Source of the DNA: Phascolomyces articulosus
Taxonomy: Eukaryota; Mucoromycota; Mucoromycetes; Mucorales; Lichtheimiaceae
Direction of reading: 5' to 3'
DNA length: 64,000 bases
NCBI GenBank assembly: GCA_025677815.1
Contig: JAIXMP010000055.1
Span: 108,078 to 172,077, forward strand
The position numbers and the translations under genes are program-made. Each line of letters opens with the position of its first letter. Position 1 is the first letter of the stretch. The notes under the pieces are model-generated. The model saw only the letters and a program-made list of their open reading frames with translations. It was not told the origin of the DNA and made no database searches. This document shows, piece by piece, positions 34,524-49,088 of the stretch.

Positions 34524-36950
34524 CTAATTTACAATAATGGATTTACTTTTTGTTTGTACATCAACAATTCTTCTGCTAAGAATAGCCGCAATCACAGCCA
34601 TTAAACCACCAAAGAAAAGAACTGCAGTAACACCTGCTGTATCCTCTCTTCTATTATCATTAGGTATATCATCATCATCCTGATCTACATGAAGACGATT
34701 CATCACAGCAAAGATAATTGCAGCTAGAAATGCTGTCAAAAACTGAGGCAGTACCACATAAATGTTGAGCACACCAAGGACCATGCCTGCATCATATTTT
34801 GTTTGATTACTATCTTCATTTGTTGTTTCGTCCGTTGTGGATGCTCCTGAAATCGCTCCATAATTTATATCGTTATTGTTACTAGTTTTTCTTTGTCGAT
34901 TTGTATTATCATCATTACTACCACTGGTGCCTCCATCTGGATTATCCACAACGATCTCTGTTGCTGCTTCTTCAATATTTTGCTTATTTTCAACCACAAG
35001 ATACTCCCCTACCAAAGCAAATGGAATCCACATTGCGCATGCAAAAGAGATACCCATGAGACCGAGAAGAGCTGTGGCACCTGCAACACTGCGTACAAAG
35101 ATAGTGGATAATAAAGCTGTAGCAGAGATGACATGAGACAAGGTATAAGTATTCTTTAAAGAAATGAATCCATTGGCTGTCAATGTAGGCAAAGCTGTTC
35201 CAGAAATGACGGCAAAGATAGCATAGAGTAACATAGCCAAGGATCCAGCACGTGCTCCTTTATCCCAAGAATCTTCTGGATCTTCATCTTGATGCGTATC
35301 AAAATAAATACTAGAAACCCATGTTGTGCTATAAAGTCACAGTCGTTTTTTTTTTAAAAAAAAATCAATATCTACTTGCTTTTTTTCATGATTTAGAATA
35401 TGTTCTATACCTGTAAAACAAGAATGGAAACCATCCCATCCATGCAAAAAAGATGACATTACAAAGTTTTTGAACAGAGGGTTGTAATTGTCTAAAAGCA
35501 CGCCAAACATACAAGAACACTTGATACCATGGTCTATACATATTTCACACATACAATTATTTAATTTTGACCCTTATACAATGACTTTCTTTGCATTTCA
35601 CCCATCCATCCATCCATTTTTTTTTATTTTTTATTTTTTGCATAAAATATTCTATTTCATTCTTTCTCTCCCCTCCCCCCTTATTTGTAAAACTTACTCG
35701 GATGTCTCGTCTTGTGTTTTTTGATAAGGGACTTCATTTACAGCTAAACATGTTACAGCCATAGCAGATATAAACACAATCACACCTGCAGTACAATAAG
35801 CTTCCATTTGAGAATGACCGAGTCCTGGAACATATTTCACCAAATCTACAAATCCAATAAAATAACCAAATACATTGGTAATGTTTTGGATATTACTAGC
35901 AAAGGCATTGGCTGTATCTTGTTGAAAAATTGGAAATATATCAAGAATAAGTGATCGACAGGATGCTTGGACTGCATTTAATGAAAAATCCAATATATAA
36001 AATGCAGTGACAGCAACTGCAATGGCTGTGCTTCTTCTCTATGGTTGATTCCATCACACCGACCCCAAAAAAAAACGATTATTTTTTTTTGTCAAAATTC
36101 ATTTCTATATGTTTATTTACATCATCCTTTTTCCATACTGTCTGTTACATATAGACACATTACCAAATCAGGGTCTGTAGTAGCGGCGGCTGCAATCTGT
36201 TTGGAATAAGCAACACAGAGTAAAGATAGACATACAAGGGCTCCACCTCCAATAATAAAAGGACGTCGTCTTCCCTGTCGAGATTCATTTTTATCACTCC
36301 ATGCTCCAACAAGCTAATATATATCACAATAATAGGCATCATATGAATAGCGAGGAAAGGTGACTATAAGATCTAGTGTCATTTTTTATACTTTTTCGAT
36401 CTTCTCTCTCCTTCATATTGTCATTTTCTCTTACCGGCTGAACAATTAAACCTAAAAAGCACCAAAAAATAATATATGAACTACGTGATAAGACAAAACG
36501 ATTGCGTCATATGTCAAAAATAATGCCATGAAGAAACTATTCTTACCCGATAAAGGACCAGCCAGCCAAACACAAGCAGTCAATTCTTTGGATAAATCTA
36601 AAGATAAAAGATAAGGAGTACCATATCTATATAATAATAATGATAACAATGGAAATGATGATATGATTATTACTACGTACTGTGATTGCTATTGTTTGAA
36701 TGAGTTCGACATGCTTATTTTTTATACGTACGATAATTCAACTGTCCCTAAAAAAAAAGTTAAGACAACATACAAAAATAAAAAACCGTTGTCAGAACAT
36801 ATATATCAGTATAATTAAAATGGATAAAGAAGCACTATAAATAAGCGTACAAGTAAACTGAATGCCAGCCATGCAAAGTGTTCCTAATAAAATTTGAAAC
36901 AAGGATGCTTTTGGCCGAGTATCAACAGCCTTTATATCTAACGTCCCCAT
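34524..36950 (-). CDS. GPH/Sut1-type sugar-proton symporter (MFS)
   Basis: Predicted alpha-glucoside or sucrose:H+ symporter of the plasma membrane, related to plant SUT and fission yeast Sut1. Eight exons, complement(34524..35328, 35411..35533, 35698..36038, 36164..36313, 36435..36451, 36547..36626, 36732..36747, 36851..36950), give 543 residues. Two exons are only 17 nt and 16 nt; including them produces the family motifs GIQFTWTVELSYGTPYLL and GPLSGLIVQPLVGAWSDK, so they are real. RQGRRRPFIIGG follows. About 12 hydrophobic segments are visible. A long acidic/Asn-rich loop lies at about residues 380-435. Substrate specificity is inferred from the family only. Confidence 0.9.
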
Positions 36951-37144
36951 CGTTGTTTTTTGATGCGCGGGAAAAATGAAAAAGAAAGTTACAAGAAAGA
37001 GAAAGAAAGAAAGAGAAGAGGGGTCAAACATAAAAAAATCTTATTTTACTTTCTTGTGTAACAATTCAAATAGAGAAATCTTTTCAGACTTTTTAAAAAA
37101 GTTGTTTTTTAGTGCATAAATTATAATAGAACAAAAAGTTTAAA

Positions 37145-38890
<1,746 letters not shown>

Positions 38891-39326
38891 ATTTTTTTTT
38901 ATTCTCTTTGCTAGGGTAAACAAGGTCAACAATAAACTTTGACAATAAAGAGGGTGCATCCATTTTCCGGAATTGAGCCACCGACCCTCCTCCACACATT
39001 GACTCATGCAAGGTAAAATTTTAATTTTCTATATCATTGATTTAAGCCAAGAAACGCATAAACTACATATGATGCGAAGACCCTTCAATAAAGTTTTTTT
39101 TATAAATGCCATATAAAATAGTTAGTAACCTTTGAGAGAATGCTGGTAGATCTGATTTGCCACATACCTTTAGTTATGGGAAAAAAGAATCATAACGGGA
39201 GTAATAAATTTCAACAACAGCAGTGGCTATAAGCTTATAATTAATTTCTCCCCACTAGTTTTGCTTTTCTTCCCTCCATTAAACGAACGAATCACAGGTA
39301 CGAGAGCTACATGAATGTTGGTTGGC

Positions 39327-39677
39327 GATAACAATTAAAGTAATAATAATGGCAACGTGTCTATTAATTCATGAATAATGCTTTTATTTTCTCTTTCAAT
39401 TATAGCATGCTCACACGCTCAAAAAGCGTGAAAGATTATCGGGTAAGTCAAGACGAGCATGTCTGGCGATCGACGATGCGAAATGAACGGAACGCAGGTA
39501 GTGTAATTAGTTAAATTAATGTTGCTTGGCAACGATCCTGTTTGGCAATAATAATAATAATAATGCGCTTATTAATTCATAAATACAATTATTATTATTT
39601 TTTAAAAAAAACTTAGGACATGCTCACACGCTTTAAACGCGTGCGAAACAAGACGAGCGTGTTCGGCGATCCGTACC
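39327..39677 (+). repeat. two tandem units, each with a small palindrome
   Basis: Each unit has a TAATAATAATG run, TATTAATTCAT, a TTAG/TATAG end, CATGCTCACACGCT, a 17-nt palindrome (39414-39430 and 39627-39643; stems CACGC(T)/(A)GCGTG) and AAGACGAGC-TGT--GGCGATC. Spacing between units is about 213 bp. Confidence 0.6.
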
Positions 39678-40075
39678 TTATGGTTCAAATCCCCTTTGGT
39701 TCAAGTTTCCTTCCAGTTGATCCATTCTGGTAGAATCATTTGTGGGTTGGTTTTCTGAAATTGCCCAGAGCCCAGTTGCAACTCGTAAATGGTTCGACGC
39801 CTTTATGGTCCAAGTCCCCTTTGGTTCAAGGCTCCTTTCGGATGATCCGTTCTGGTAGAATCATTTATGGTTTGATTTTCTGAAATTGGTAAATGAGTTA
39901 AAAACATTTTTGGTTCGAGTTTCTTTTGGTTCAATCAATGATGTTTGAATCGAAAGAATGAGAAACAATTAGAGTTTTAAACAATTTACGAATTACAACT
40001 ATCAATCCTTTTTGGTTCAAATTCTTTTGGTGTAATCAATGACGGGTTGGTTTTCTGAACTTGCACAAAGATCAA
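39676..40075 (+). repeat. four diverged tandem repeat units
   Basis: Units start near 39676, 39801, 39905 and 40009. The shared parts are TATGGTTCAAATCCCCTTTG, GATCCATTCTGGTAGAATCA and GGTTGGTTTTCTGAAATTG; the later units are shorter and more diverged. Confidence 0.65.
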
Positions 40076-40706
40076 TTGTAATCCCTTAATGATTACATTA
40101 TTATTTTTCTTTTTGGGAATCTAGGTGATACATGACCTCCTTGTTGATGTTTCCCGGGCAACATGTTATTTAAAATGATATGGCTAAGAAGTATCGCACC
40201 TAACTCTATATTATTTTAATCAATTAATAAATATTAAATGAAATCCATCTACATTATTCACAATATTTATATTTATTATCCTTTGTTGTGTTTGTGTGTT
40301 CTGATATCGATTCAGGTATCAACTGGAGGGATAGGGATTTTTCTTCTTTTTACGTAATAAACAAGAAACTTAAAACCGAAAAAAATATGACTGTCATACA
40401 CCATGTTGTAATGAATCTTCATTTTAATAAGTAACTCTGCAAGGCACCAGTTAAATACAGTGAGGAACATTGTTTTAAATCAGAACGAAAGATATCTTTT
40501 TAATTCACCTTCTTTCATGAAAGTACTTATGAAGATCGAGAATGATTGACAACCACTCTTCTTCCTCTATTCAGGAATGGAAGATATCACACCTTTGGGT
40601 GATAACTAGTAGTATTTTCAAAATGGAAAAAGAGTTTATTCTAAATAATATATACTAACATTGCTATATTTATATTAGTCACTATTACTTTCATATTTGA
40701 AGATAC

Positions 40707-41134
40707 CTATACTGATGCTTTGATTAAATGAATGATCAATATACCCAATTTATTTATTTATTTATAAATTGTAATGTTGTTATATATTCTAGCTAAATGG
40801 TGGTGTATTTTAAATACACATGTTTTTGATATCTAAATATGATCCTTGAACAGGAATACGATTGCAAAAATAAAAATATCTATCCAAATAATCCTGAAAA
40901 TGTTAGTAACTGGTTATTTGTCTGTGATAATGATGGCTTATGGTTTTTTGTTTTTTTTTGTTTTTGTTTTTTTTGTTTTTGTTTTTGTTTTTTGGAATTG
41001 ACTGATAGTATAGTATTGCGGGCAGTAAGATTGGGCTTGATTCCATATAAGAATACGTATTGATGATACGCAATAATAAAGTTGAATTGTATGGATTTGC
41101 TGAATCGGTTGACGATGATGATGTCTTGACGTTG

Positions 41135-41172
<38 letters not shown>

Positions 41173-44100
41173 TTTTTTGTTTTTTGTTTTTCGTTCTTGT
41201 TTAATATGAATTGTACGTAGTTATTCTTTGGATTTGATGTTTGTGATACTTTTTTTCGTCTTTGTCTTGGTTTTTGATTAGTTCATATTTGATCTATATG
41301 ATGAGTGAGGTAATATATATTATTAGAATTTCCACAGTCTATATTACTTTAACAATAAAAAAAAACATTATATAATAACTTACTTGTTGGACTGCTGATT
41401 GTTCTTTTATGTAACAGTAAATTGTGTTTTTTGAATATGTGATTTCGTCCACGCTGTTCTAATATGTTGTAAATGTAGAAGATATTAGCTAAGACTGTTT
41501 CATCATCTATCGTTATATATACGCAACCGGTATACTATACGTATATTTGAAAGAATATTATAAAGAAAACTTACTGGATCGATGTGGTTTTTGAAGGCAT
41601 AAAAAAATGAATGCTTTGAATATTTTTTTTGATATTTGTATTTTCGTCCGTATTCTAATATGTAATTGCAAAGTACATTAATATTAGAACATTTTCTTGA
41701 AATGAGATATATGAGAAAACAATATATGAAAAACTTATTGAGTGTTTTGCAGACAACCAAGTAGGGTTTTTTTTTTGTATATTAGAGAGATGATGATTTG
41801 AGCATTTTCGTATGCGTAAAAAAGTTTGCTTTACGTCAATAAATAATCTAGTAAACAGAGTGTATATTTAAAGCATATTAGTATCTACTCGTTCACTATA
41901 TTGCACATAAGTATATGTTGGAAAGAAATACTCTATATAAACTTACTGAAAGAGAATATTTTTGTAAATATCAAAGACGATTTCGATGTTCTTGTTTTGT
42001 TTTTTTGTTGATAATATTTGGGAATTCTTGTATTAAGTTTTGGTTGTCCATCGTCAAATCAATACATCATCGTCACCGAGTAATTTTTGGTTGATGTTTC
42101 TGTTGGAGGGGTAATAGAGTTGCTTGTGTGTTTGGGGGTTCAAGGATTGTAATAAAGTGTAGTATTTTTTTTTTGTTTCTTTTTTTATATATCTTTTTTT
42201 TTTTGAAACCATCATCACAGACATATAACCATGCTACCATCATTTCCAGAAAATGGATATATACTAGTATTTTACAAACGTACCTTTTTGTTTTTTTTGG
42301 GTATATTGTCATCAGAAAAAGACAGGACCGGAACTATTCATTTGATATACTTGGATATGTTGTGTGTGTGTGGATTTTTCAAAATATTTCGCGTGTGTGC
42401 ACAATGTGTGTAATAAATCACTTTCATATCCAAGTATATCAAATAATAGTATTGAGTGACATTAAGCTTTACGCAATAGTAGTGTAAGGAAATCTTGATC
42501 TTGCCAGATCATGTTCACGAAAAACCATACTTCGCCTTGGTTGAATGTACAATAGTATACAACGACTGTATTGAGTCACTTGTTCGAGATAAAATGATTT
42601 TTCGGTCCTGTCAACCTTGAAAGTAGTATCTTGATAATTCATTTGATGGATAAATAGTTTGCGCCGTCTTGAACGATTTGAGATTGACCAACGATGTATA
42701 TATCTTGATTTCTTGTTTGGTAATAATTGATTTTGTCTTTTGAAGGTCAATCTCTTTGGCGCCAATATTGGATTATGATGAATGACGATAATAATGGATG
42801 ATTTTAATACAAGGACTTGTGATTTTACAGATTGTAGTCATTGCCATCTCACCATAACCCTTGGTCGGATGAGAAACCAAATCCCATAAATTATTGCGGC
42901 TGCTGCCAACGCAATAAAATAAGCAAACGAATGATGGACAGATGATGATGATTCTTGTTGGTTTTGACTAACACATCTAGAATACCATCCGTTGCATCGT
43001 TTCCCATTGTAGTGCAATTTGTTACAATTGACCACTTTTTTCTTTTCTTGTAGTTACTATGATGAAACGTTAACTCGCCAAGTAGTAGTAGTAGTAGAAG
43101 AAGAAAAAGAAGATTTTTGGTGTTCCGTCATTGAAAAAAAAACACCAAATTATGATATCAAAGACAACAGAAGACTTGATTTGATCTTGCTGGGTTGTTG
43201 AAATAGTAAGACGAGTGATTCGTTGTTGTCAGATGATATCAGAATTTATGGGATTTGGTTCCTTGTATGTCATATGTTCCTCTTCTTGATTCAGCCAAAA
43301 TGTAGTTGCTATAACCAGGTACGTATTTCTTCATTGTTTTTGTCGCTTTGAATGACAGATCACAAACCAACATTGACTGGAAGGATGTGCCAGCATCGAT
43401 TGGATTGGGATGCTTTTGCTTTGGATTGTTGTTATTTCTTGATTTCAGGTACACTTGACGAATAAGGAACATACACATAATATATATTTGCAGCAGCATA
43501 CGCTGATATTCATCCCCGCCTTGATTTAGTCAACACTTGGTAAAAAATACACACGGTATCGATAATATGTATGTAGCATAATATAATACCACCAAGTCTG
43601 AAGGTCGATCCATAGTGTTCAACTGGAACATTTCATGAAATGTTGGATGACTTGGAGAAATGACCAGTAGATCAACACCAACTTGGAATAAGCTGTTGAC
43701 TGTATCGATGGGTGATAAAAAACATTGCTATTCTTTTTCTAAACTAACTTTTTTTTTCATAAAGAAAAAGAAAAATCAGAATAGTTTCACCTTCACCCCA
43801 CACGCAGATAATACCTATATGGTCAACATGAAATGAAAACCAGATAGAATCAATTCAACCCTAAAAAATAAAGTTGGATTGTGAAGGCTATCCTCTCCCC
43901 TCTTTGGAACAAAGGATTGGACATGTGAAAGGTAAAATAAAAAGAGTTTCACGATTCCAGGTCGCCAGAACTGATGCCATTGCACAATAAATTTCAATCA
44001 AACCAAAGACGGGATTCTTTTTTTTTCTCTCAAATACATAATGTATAGGATGATGATACCTTCCACAGGATAGCCTGAACAGAAATTCTGCCAGCGCACA

Positions 44101-45941
44101 ACTTATTTTCTTCTCCTTGACTAATATACAAGCATAGCTTGCCATAGTTAGGGTCAAAATCAGTCGTTGTCCGACATGATCATTCACACCATGTATCCAT
44201 TTATTTCCCTTCTTCCTCCACGAAGAAAAGAAAAACGTCTTTATCCACTCAGAATTAACCTGGTTAAAACACACACACTTCCCACCATGCGTATGATTGC
44301 CAACAAAACGCAACATGCTCAAATTGACAAATAGGACAACCCCAGCTTCAAGGAAATCCCTTTGAGCCCAAAGATATGAGAGGAGAAAGGAAGAACAAGA
44401 ACATGATATGGCTGTTCTTCATTATAACCACCAGGAGAAATGAAGGAGTATAGGCATATCACAACTTGGGATAGCCAGAAGAACAAGGAATTGGGGCAGA
44501 AAGAAAAGAAAAGAGCAGACTTTCCGTTTTCGCTTACCTCTTGTGTTTTGATGGGGCTCGTAGGATATATCAGAAGGAACTTTAAAAAGATCTGAGAGGA
44601 TTTACAAACTGTAAGTGGTATATAAACGTGAAATGATGACAACTTGTTATGCTTCCGGTCTTGGTCCATCTAAGAGTTTTCTCTTTATAATAAATCATTC
44701 TTGTAAAACAAGAATAAGTTATTATAAAGATAAACTCCAAATAAATAAATAAAAATAATGATCAGTAAAAAGTTCTAATTTAAATAATATAATAGTAATA
44801 ATGAAAAATAAAATAAAAAAAATAAGCTTACCGTAAAAAAGCATATGTATCAAATGTGCCTTGTTATCATTTAGACGGAGAAACCTGTCGTTGCAAATCC
44901 AAGATCTTCCGGTGTTCCAACGATATATCCCCTATGAACCCCACCAAAACACAAAAGGTAAACGAAAACAAAAAGCCCACTCTTTTCTCTTCTCCCCACC
45001 ACAATCCCTCGCCCTTCTGACCAGAGCCCAAGTTGCAATATACCTATACCCCTTCATTCCCCCCAATGATTATAGTGTAGAACAACCATACCATGCCCTT
45101 GAACTCCCTTTTCTCCACTCATACCTTTGAACCCAAAGAGCCCCCATCCACCAAGGTGCCTATCGCCAATCCGCCTCGCCAAAGAAAAGCAAGTTGCATG
45201 TCGACCCAAGCCAACCAGAACTTCCAAAAACGTGCGCACACACACGAATGCGGCGACATCTATTAGTAATAAATAAATATATCGATTATTGATGATTAGT
45301 ATCATACTTTTGAAGCAATAATACCTTGAACAATATATAAACATATAAAGCATAATGATAAACTTATTATGACACTGATGCATCACTAACCAACAGAACA
45401 CGGAAACACAACACACACAGCAAGTACATGCCACCATATGCCAACTACCTGGCAAAAACGAACGTGACACACCACAACGTGTCTATATAATTATATAAAT
45501 AATCATTGATTAGTCAATCATATAATAAGCTATATAAATTGTATCATTTTTATATTAACTTACCATAACCACCGGCAACGACAGACTCCAAAAAAAAAAA
45601 AAACGGGATTGGCTGAGCACCAGCCAATTTTCCACACACACAAAGTTGCAGAACACCACAACCTATAAATAAAAACAGGGCAGTTACTAATAAGTTACCA
45701 GGCAATAGATATTTTTTTTTCCACGAGTTATTTTTTATAAACTTACCATAACCTCAACTCGAGGTAAACGTAAAAAAAACACCGGCAATGAAGCACACAC
45801 GAAAGAAAAAAAAATGCCAAAAGGCAGCGGAGAAGGAAGCGACGACACACACACACACAGGAAAAACGTCAACGAGAGCAAGAAAAAAAAAAAGAGAAAA
45901 AAAAAAAAGAGGACAGCTCTAAAAAGGCACACACAACAAGT
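40707..45941 (-). ncRNA. right-arm copy of the putative spliced hairpin RNA region
   Basis: Reverse-complementary copy of 18027-23285 with the same introns and inverted pairs, read on the minus strand. Because the protein gene upstream is broken here while the introns and hairpins are intact, any RNA from this copy would probably be non-coding. Expression is unknown. Confidence 0.3.
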
Positions 45942-47850
45942 CTAATCGTATTCTATAAAATGATAATAAAAAAAAGGCGAGCACATTAGTTTCTTGAATA
46001 AATAAATCAAGTATAAAAAAAATAAAATTAAACACTTACGGATGAATTCGTCAAACCAGGAATCATCTTGGGACTCTTCAGAACCAAGGATCTCGGCGAG
46101 AATGTCGTCCACGACAGGATCTTGAGGTGGTGATGGTGGGAAAGAGGGAGTGTCATTGGCAACCATATTTGAAGTACCAGTATTTTCGAGGATCCGCATA
46201 ATAGCATCACCTACAACAGCGGCAAGCCCATCGACACCTATATGAGCATCTACACCAAGTTCAGCACCTACCAGAACTTCTTCATCGGCATTATCAAGTG
46301 AACGGAGGCATCACCCTCGGTTCCGGCCACAGGAGATTCCTCCTCCAAAGCCTCGTCAACCAAAGCAACAAAAGCATCAAAAGATGTTTCCGATTCATTG
46401 GATGAAAAAGCAGTGGGCGTGTCTTCGCCAATTGTGTTTTCAACTGTGAGGGACTCGTGATGAGTATCAACAGAGGACCGAACTTCGTACACATCATTTC
46501 TGAGCACAGCAGCAGAGGCAGAACCAACTAATACAGGCTCCTCTTCGCTATGGGCAACAGTGGCATCGGAATCACCCAAACCAACTGAGCCACTAGAAGA
46601 AGCCTCAACTACGGCGGATGAAGGGGAATTGTTGTCCGAAGACTCACCCATAAAGGGTTCCGGGACTTCATCACGATATGCCATAGGAGTATCTTCTTCT
46701 GGCAGGGACGACTTCGAAGGCAACCATTGTTGCTCGACGGCAGTTTGCACTAAAGCACTGGTGGAATCACCCGAACCAGATACTTGGGTGGAAGATTCCT
46801 CAGCCATGACGGATAAAGAGGAATTGTTGCCCGTAGGCTCACCCAAAGTGGGTTCCATTACTTCATCACAATAAGTCATGGGAGTGTCTTCATCTTCCGG
46901 CAATAACTCTGAAGACGATAAACGCACGACAGAAGTCAGCCATTGTTGCAGGGCAGCATATTCGAGAAGACACACTTCAAATGGTGACTTATCAAAAGAT
47001 AAGACATCCGCATCCATGTCCTTGTTACATGCGGTCACAGTAGTGGAATCACCCATATCTACTGTGACGATATTGTCCGCAACAACCGACAATGAATCCA
47101 AGGGCTCATCTTGGTGTTGAACATAAGCCGAAGCTTGGACACTAGCACCGAGGTGGATGGCCGCGAACTGTTCGCACAAGAGATCCACTTGGGAGTCTTG
47201 AACGGTTGGCGTGTGAGCCAATACCTTTGGCTTGGGATGGCACCACCCGTTTCCACAAGCCATGCAACTTCGTCCTCACGCAAGGCCATCGAGATCGAGT
47301 GAGAAACACCTGGCAAATTACCAGGAATTACCACTGGAGCACGATATTCCAAGGAAGGAAACTTGGCATAGAGAACGCGCTCCTTTTCAGAAGACGTCTC
47401 TGCAGAGTAACTTTGTGTCAAGCTTCTGCCGAAGCCAGAAAGACGAGACAAAACAACAGTGCCATCGCATACGGGATATTGGCAAGGTCGTTTTTTAATG
47501 TCATAATGACATTGCTCAGAATAATGCAAATGTGTCAACTCTTCACATGCCAAGTGGACCTTAAACAATGCGGGAGCGACCAATGAGAAGGAGTGGTGGC
47601 GACATTGGCGAGACGGTAAACCAACCCCGTTGCACCCATTGAGCAACAATCATAGCGCGGACAAAAGCACAACGCTTAGCAAAAGAGATATAGGTCACAA
47701 GGACGAGAAAGATGGCAGAAATGACCCAATAAGGATGGAATAACCAGAGATAGTAACAGAGAGCAAATGGGAGCAAGACAGCGTAAAACAAAGCCATACG
47801 GCAATGTATGAGACAATTCCAAAGAGTAAAAATTTGACAATGGCGTTCAT
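45942..47850 (-). pseudogene. broken right copy of the unrecognised membrane/acidic protein gene
   Basis: Aligns throughout with 16114-18026. Three small deletions relative to the left copy break the frame: one base in the membrane segment (left TATTGG, right TATGG), two bases shortly after it (left CCTTATCTC, right CCTTCTC) and one base near left position 16734 (left AAGGCC, right AAGCC). Downstream of about 47,260 the frame is open and identical to the left copy, including the region where the frame switches before the last exon. The gene is therefore decayed at its 5' half but kept identical at its 3' half. Confidence 0.85.
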
Positions 47851-49088
47851 GGTAACGTAAAAAAAAGTGGTTCTGGTAAAGAGAAAAAGAAACTGTCATG
47901 GGGACCCTTTATTTAATAACCTTGGAAATTTTTCACGTCCCGGTTTTTTTTTTTTTTTTTGCATTAAATTTTTACGCGACATGCTACTTGAAGCGCGGCA
48001 ATAGCGTGATAGTCAATAAATAAAGTGAAAAGGTTGCTAGGCAACATTGTCATGGAAACACATTGTACGACTTGTTCTTGAAAGAGCACGTTTTTTCACG
48101 CTTTTATTATTTTTACATGTTGAGTAGTTTTTCTTTTTCATTTAACGATTGCCATTCCTTTTTTTTTTTTCGCGATCAAGCTCTAAATTTGTTTACCCAA
48201 GAAATTATTTCTATATTTGGTTTCCTTCATTTAACAAGCTGATGCTGATATTTCTTTGGCGTATAATTAAATACAGGACCATTGGTTATGACACCCCTTG
48301 ATTTTATCAAGTATAATTAGCAGTGGAAAATATACAGTGAAATTGTTCGGTATGGATAATATAATTTATGATATGTCTGCATGTAGTAAACACACATTTT
48401 CGTTCTTTCGATACTCCCCTCCTCCTCCTCAATTATATATAGACAAAGATATTTGACGGTTTTCATCATAGAAATAAATTTGTTAATTTTTACGACATCG
48501 TCCTTCGACTAGGTAAACTCGGTTTAGTTTGAGGACTTCAAAACCAATTTGTTGGTTAGCCAATATATTATATGGAGCAGATCATAAAAATATTGTCATA
48601 TCCATCAATGATTTTACACAGCAAATATATATGTCCACTAGTCCTTTCCATTAAATACAAAGCAGCCAAAATAAAAAATTGACCTATTATTTTTTACTAG
48701 CAATGGATGCCCGAAATATTCGTGTACCAATTTTGGTGCATTATTCTAGAGATTTACTATATAGAATTATATTATTCCTTCTCCATATAGACAAACTTAA
48801 ACATGCTTTATAAATGGACACTTTTTTGTCAGTAATAATCACTATAATAAAAGCATTTAACTATATAAATAAAAAAGGAATAAACTCACCCCAATATATA
48901 CTAAAGTTTGCAGCTACTTTATTATTATTATTATGATAATTATGTACAAAAGGAAACAATCAGGATATATATATGTATATATAAATATGTTACAAGACGA
49001 CTATTACGCTAAAAAAAATATATTTCTGGAAAGACATGAAAAAATTTTATAGTCAAATTTTTGTTGTCAAATCTATTCAAGTGTCTAT
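47851..49088. other. outer end of the right arm and adjoining intergenic sequence
   Basis: Positions 47851-48329 are the promoter-side end of the right arm (A/T run, TATA-like word). From 48330 to the SET gene stop at 49089 the DNA is AT-rich with no gene seen. Confidence 0.5.

Larger units (their letters stand above)
38891..40706. other. 1.8-kb spacer between PheRS and right repeat arm, rich in tandem repeats
   Basis: No protein gene is seen. Two ~200-bp diverged direct repeats lie at 39327-39480 and 39530-39677, then four diverged ~105-125-bp units at 39676-40075. The remainder up to 40706 is AT-rich; its last ~80 bp weakly resembles the sequence beyond the left arm. Confidence 0.5.
40707..48329 (-). 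repeat. right arm of the 7.6-kb inverted repeat
   Basis: Reverse complement of 15634-23285. In both arms the protein gene lies at the outer end and points inwards to the 17.4-kb island. Differences concentrate at the outer end (about 22 in the last ~480 bp, including changes around 47900-48300). The hairpin-rich portion 40707-45941 repeats the left arm almost base for base, with one fewer unit in the A4-5C tract and single-base run-length changes. It shows no further gene beyond the broken copy at 45942-47850. Confidence 0.95.

Noticed and set aside
39676..39700. GGTTCAAATCC resembling a tRNA B box
   Set aside because: There is no A box at the right distance, no cloverleaf can be formed, and the word recurs diverged in the tandem repeat units.
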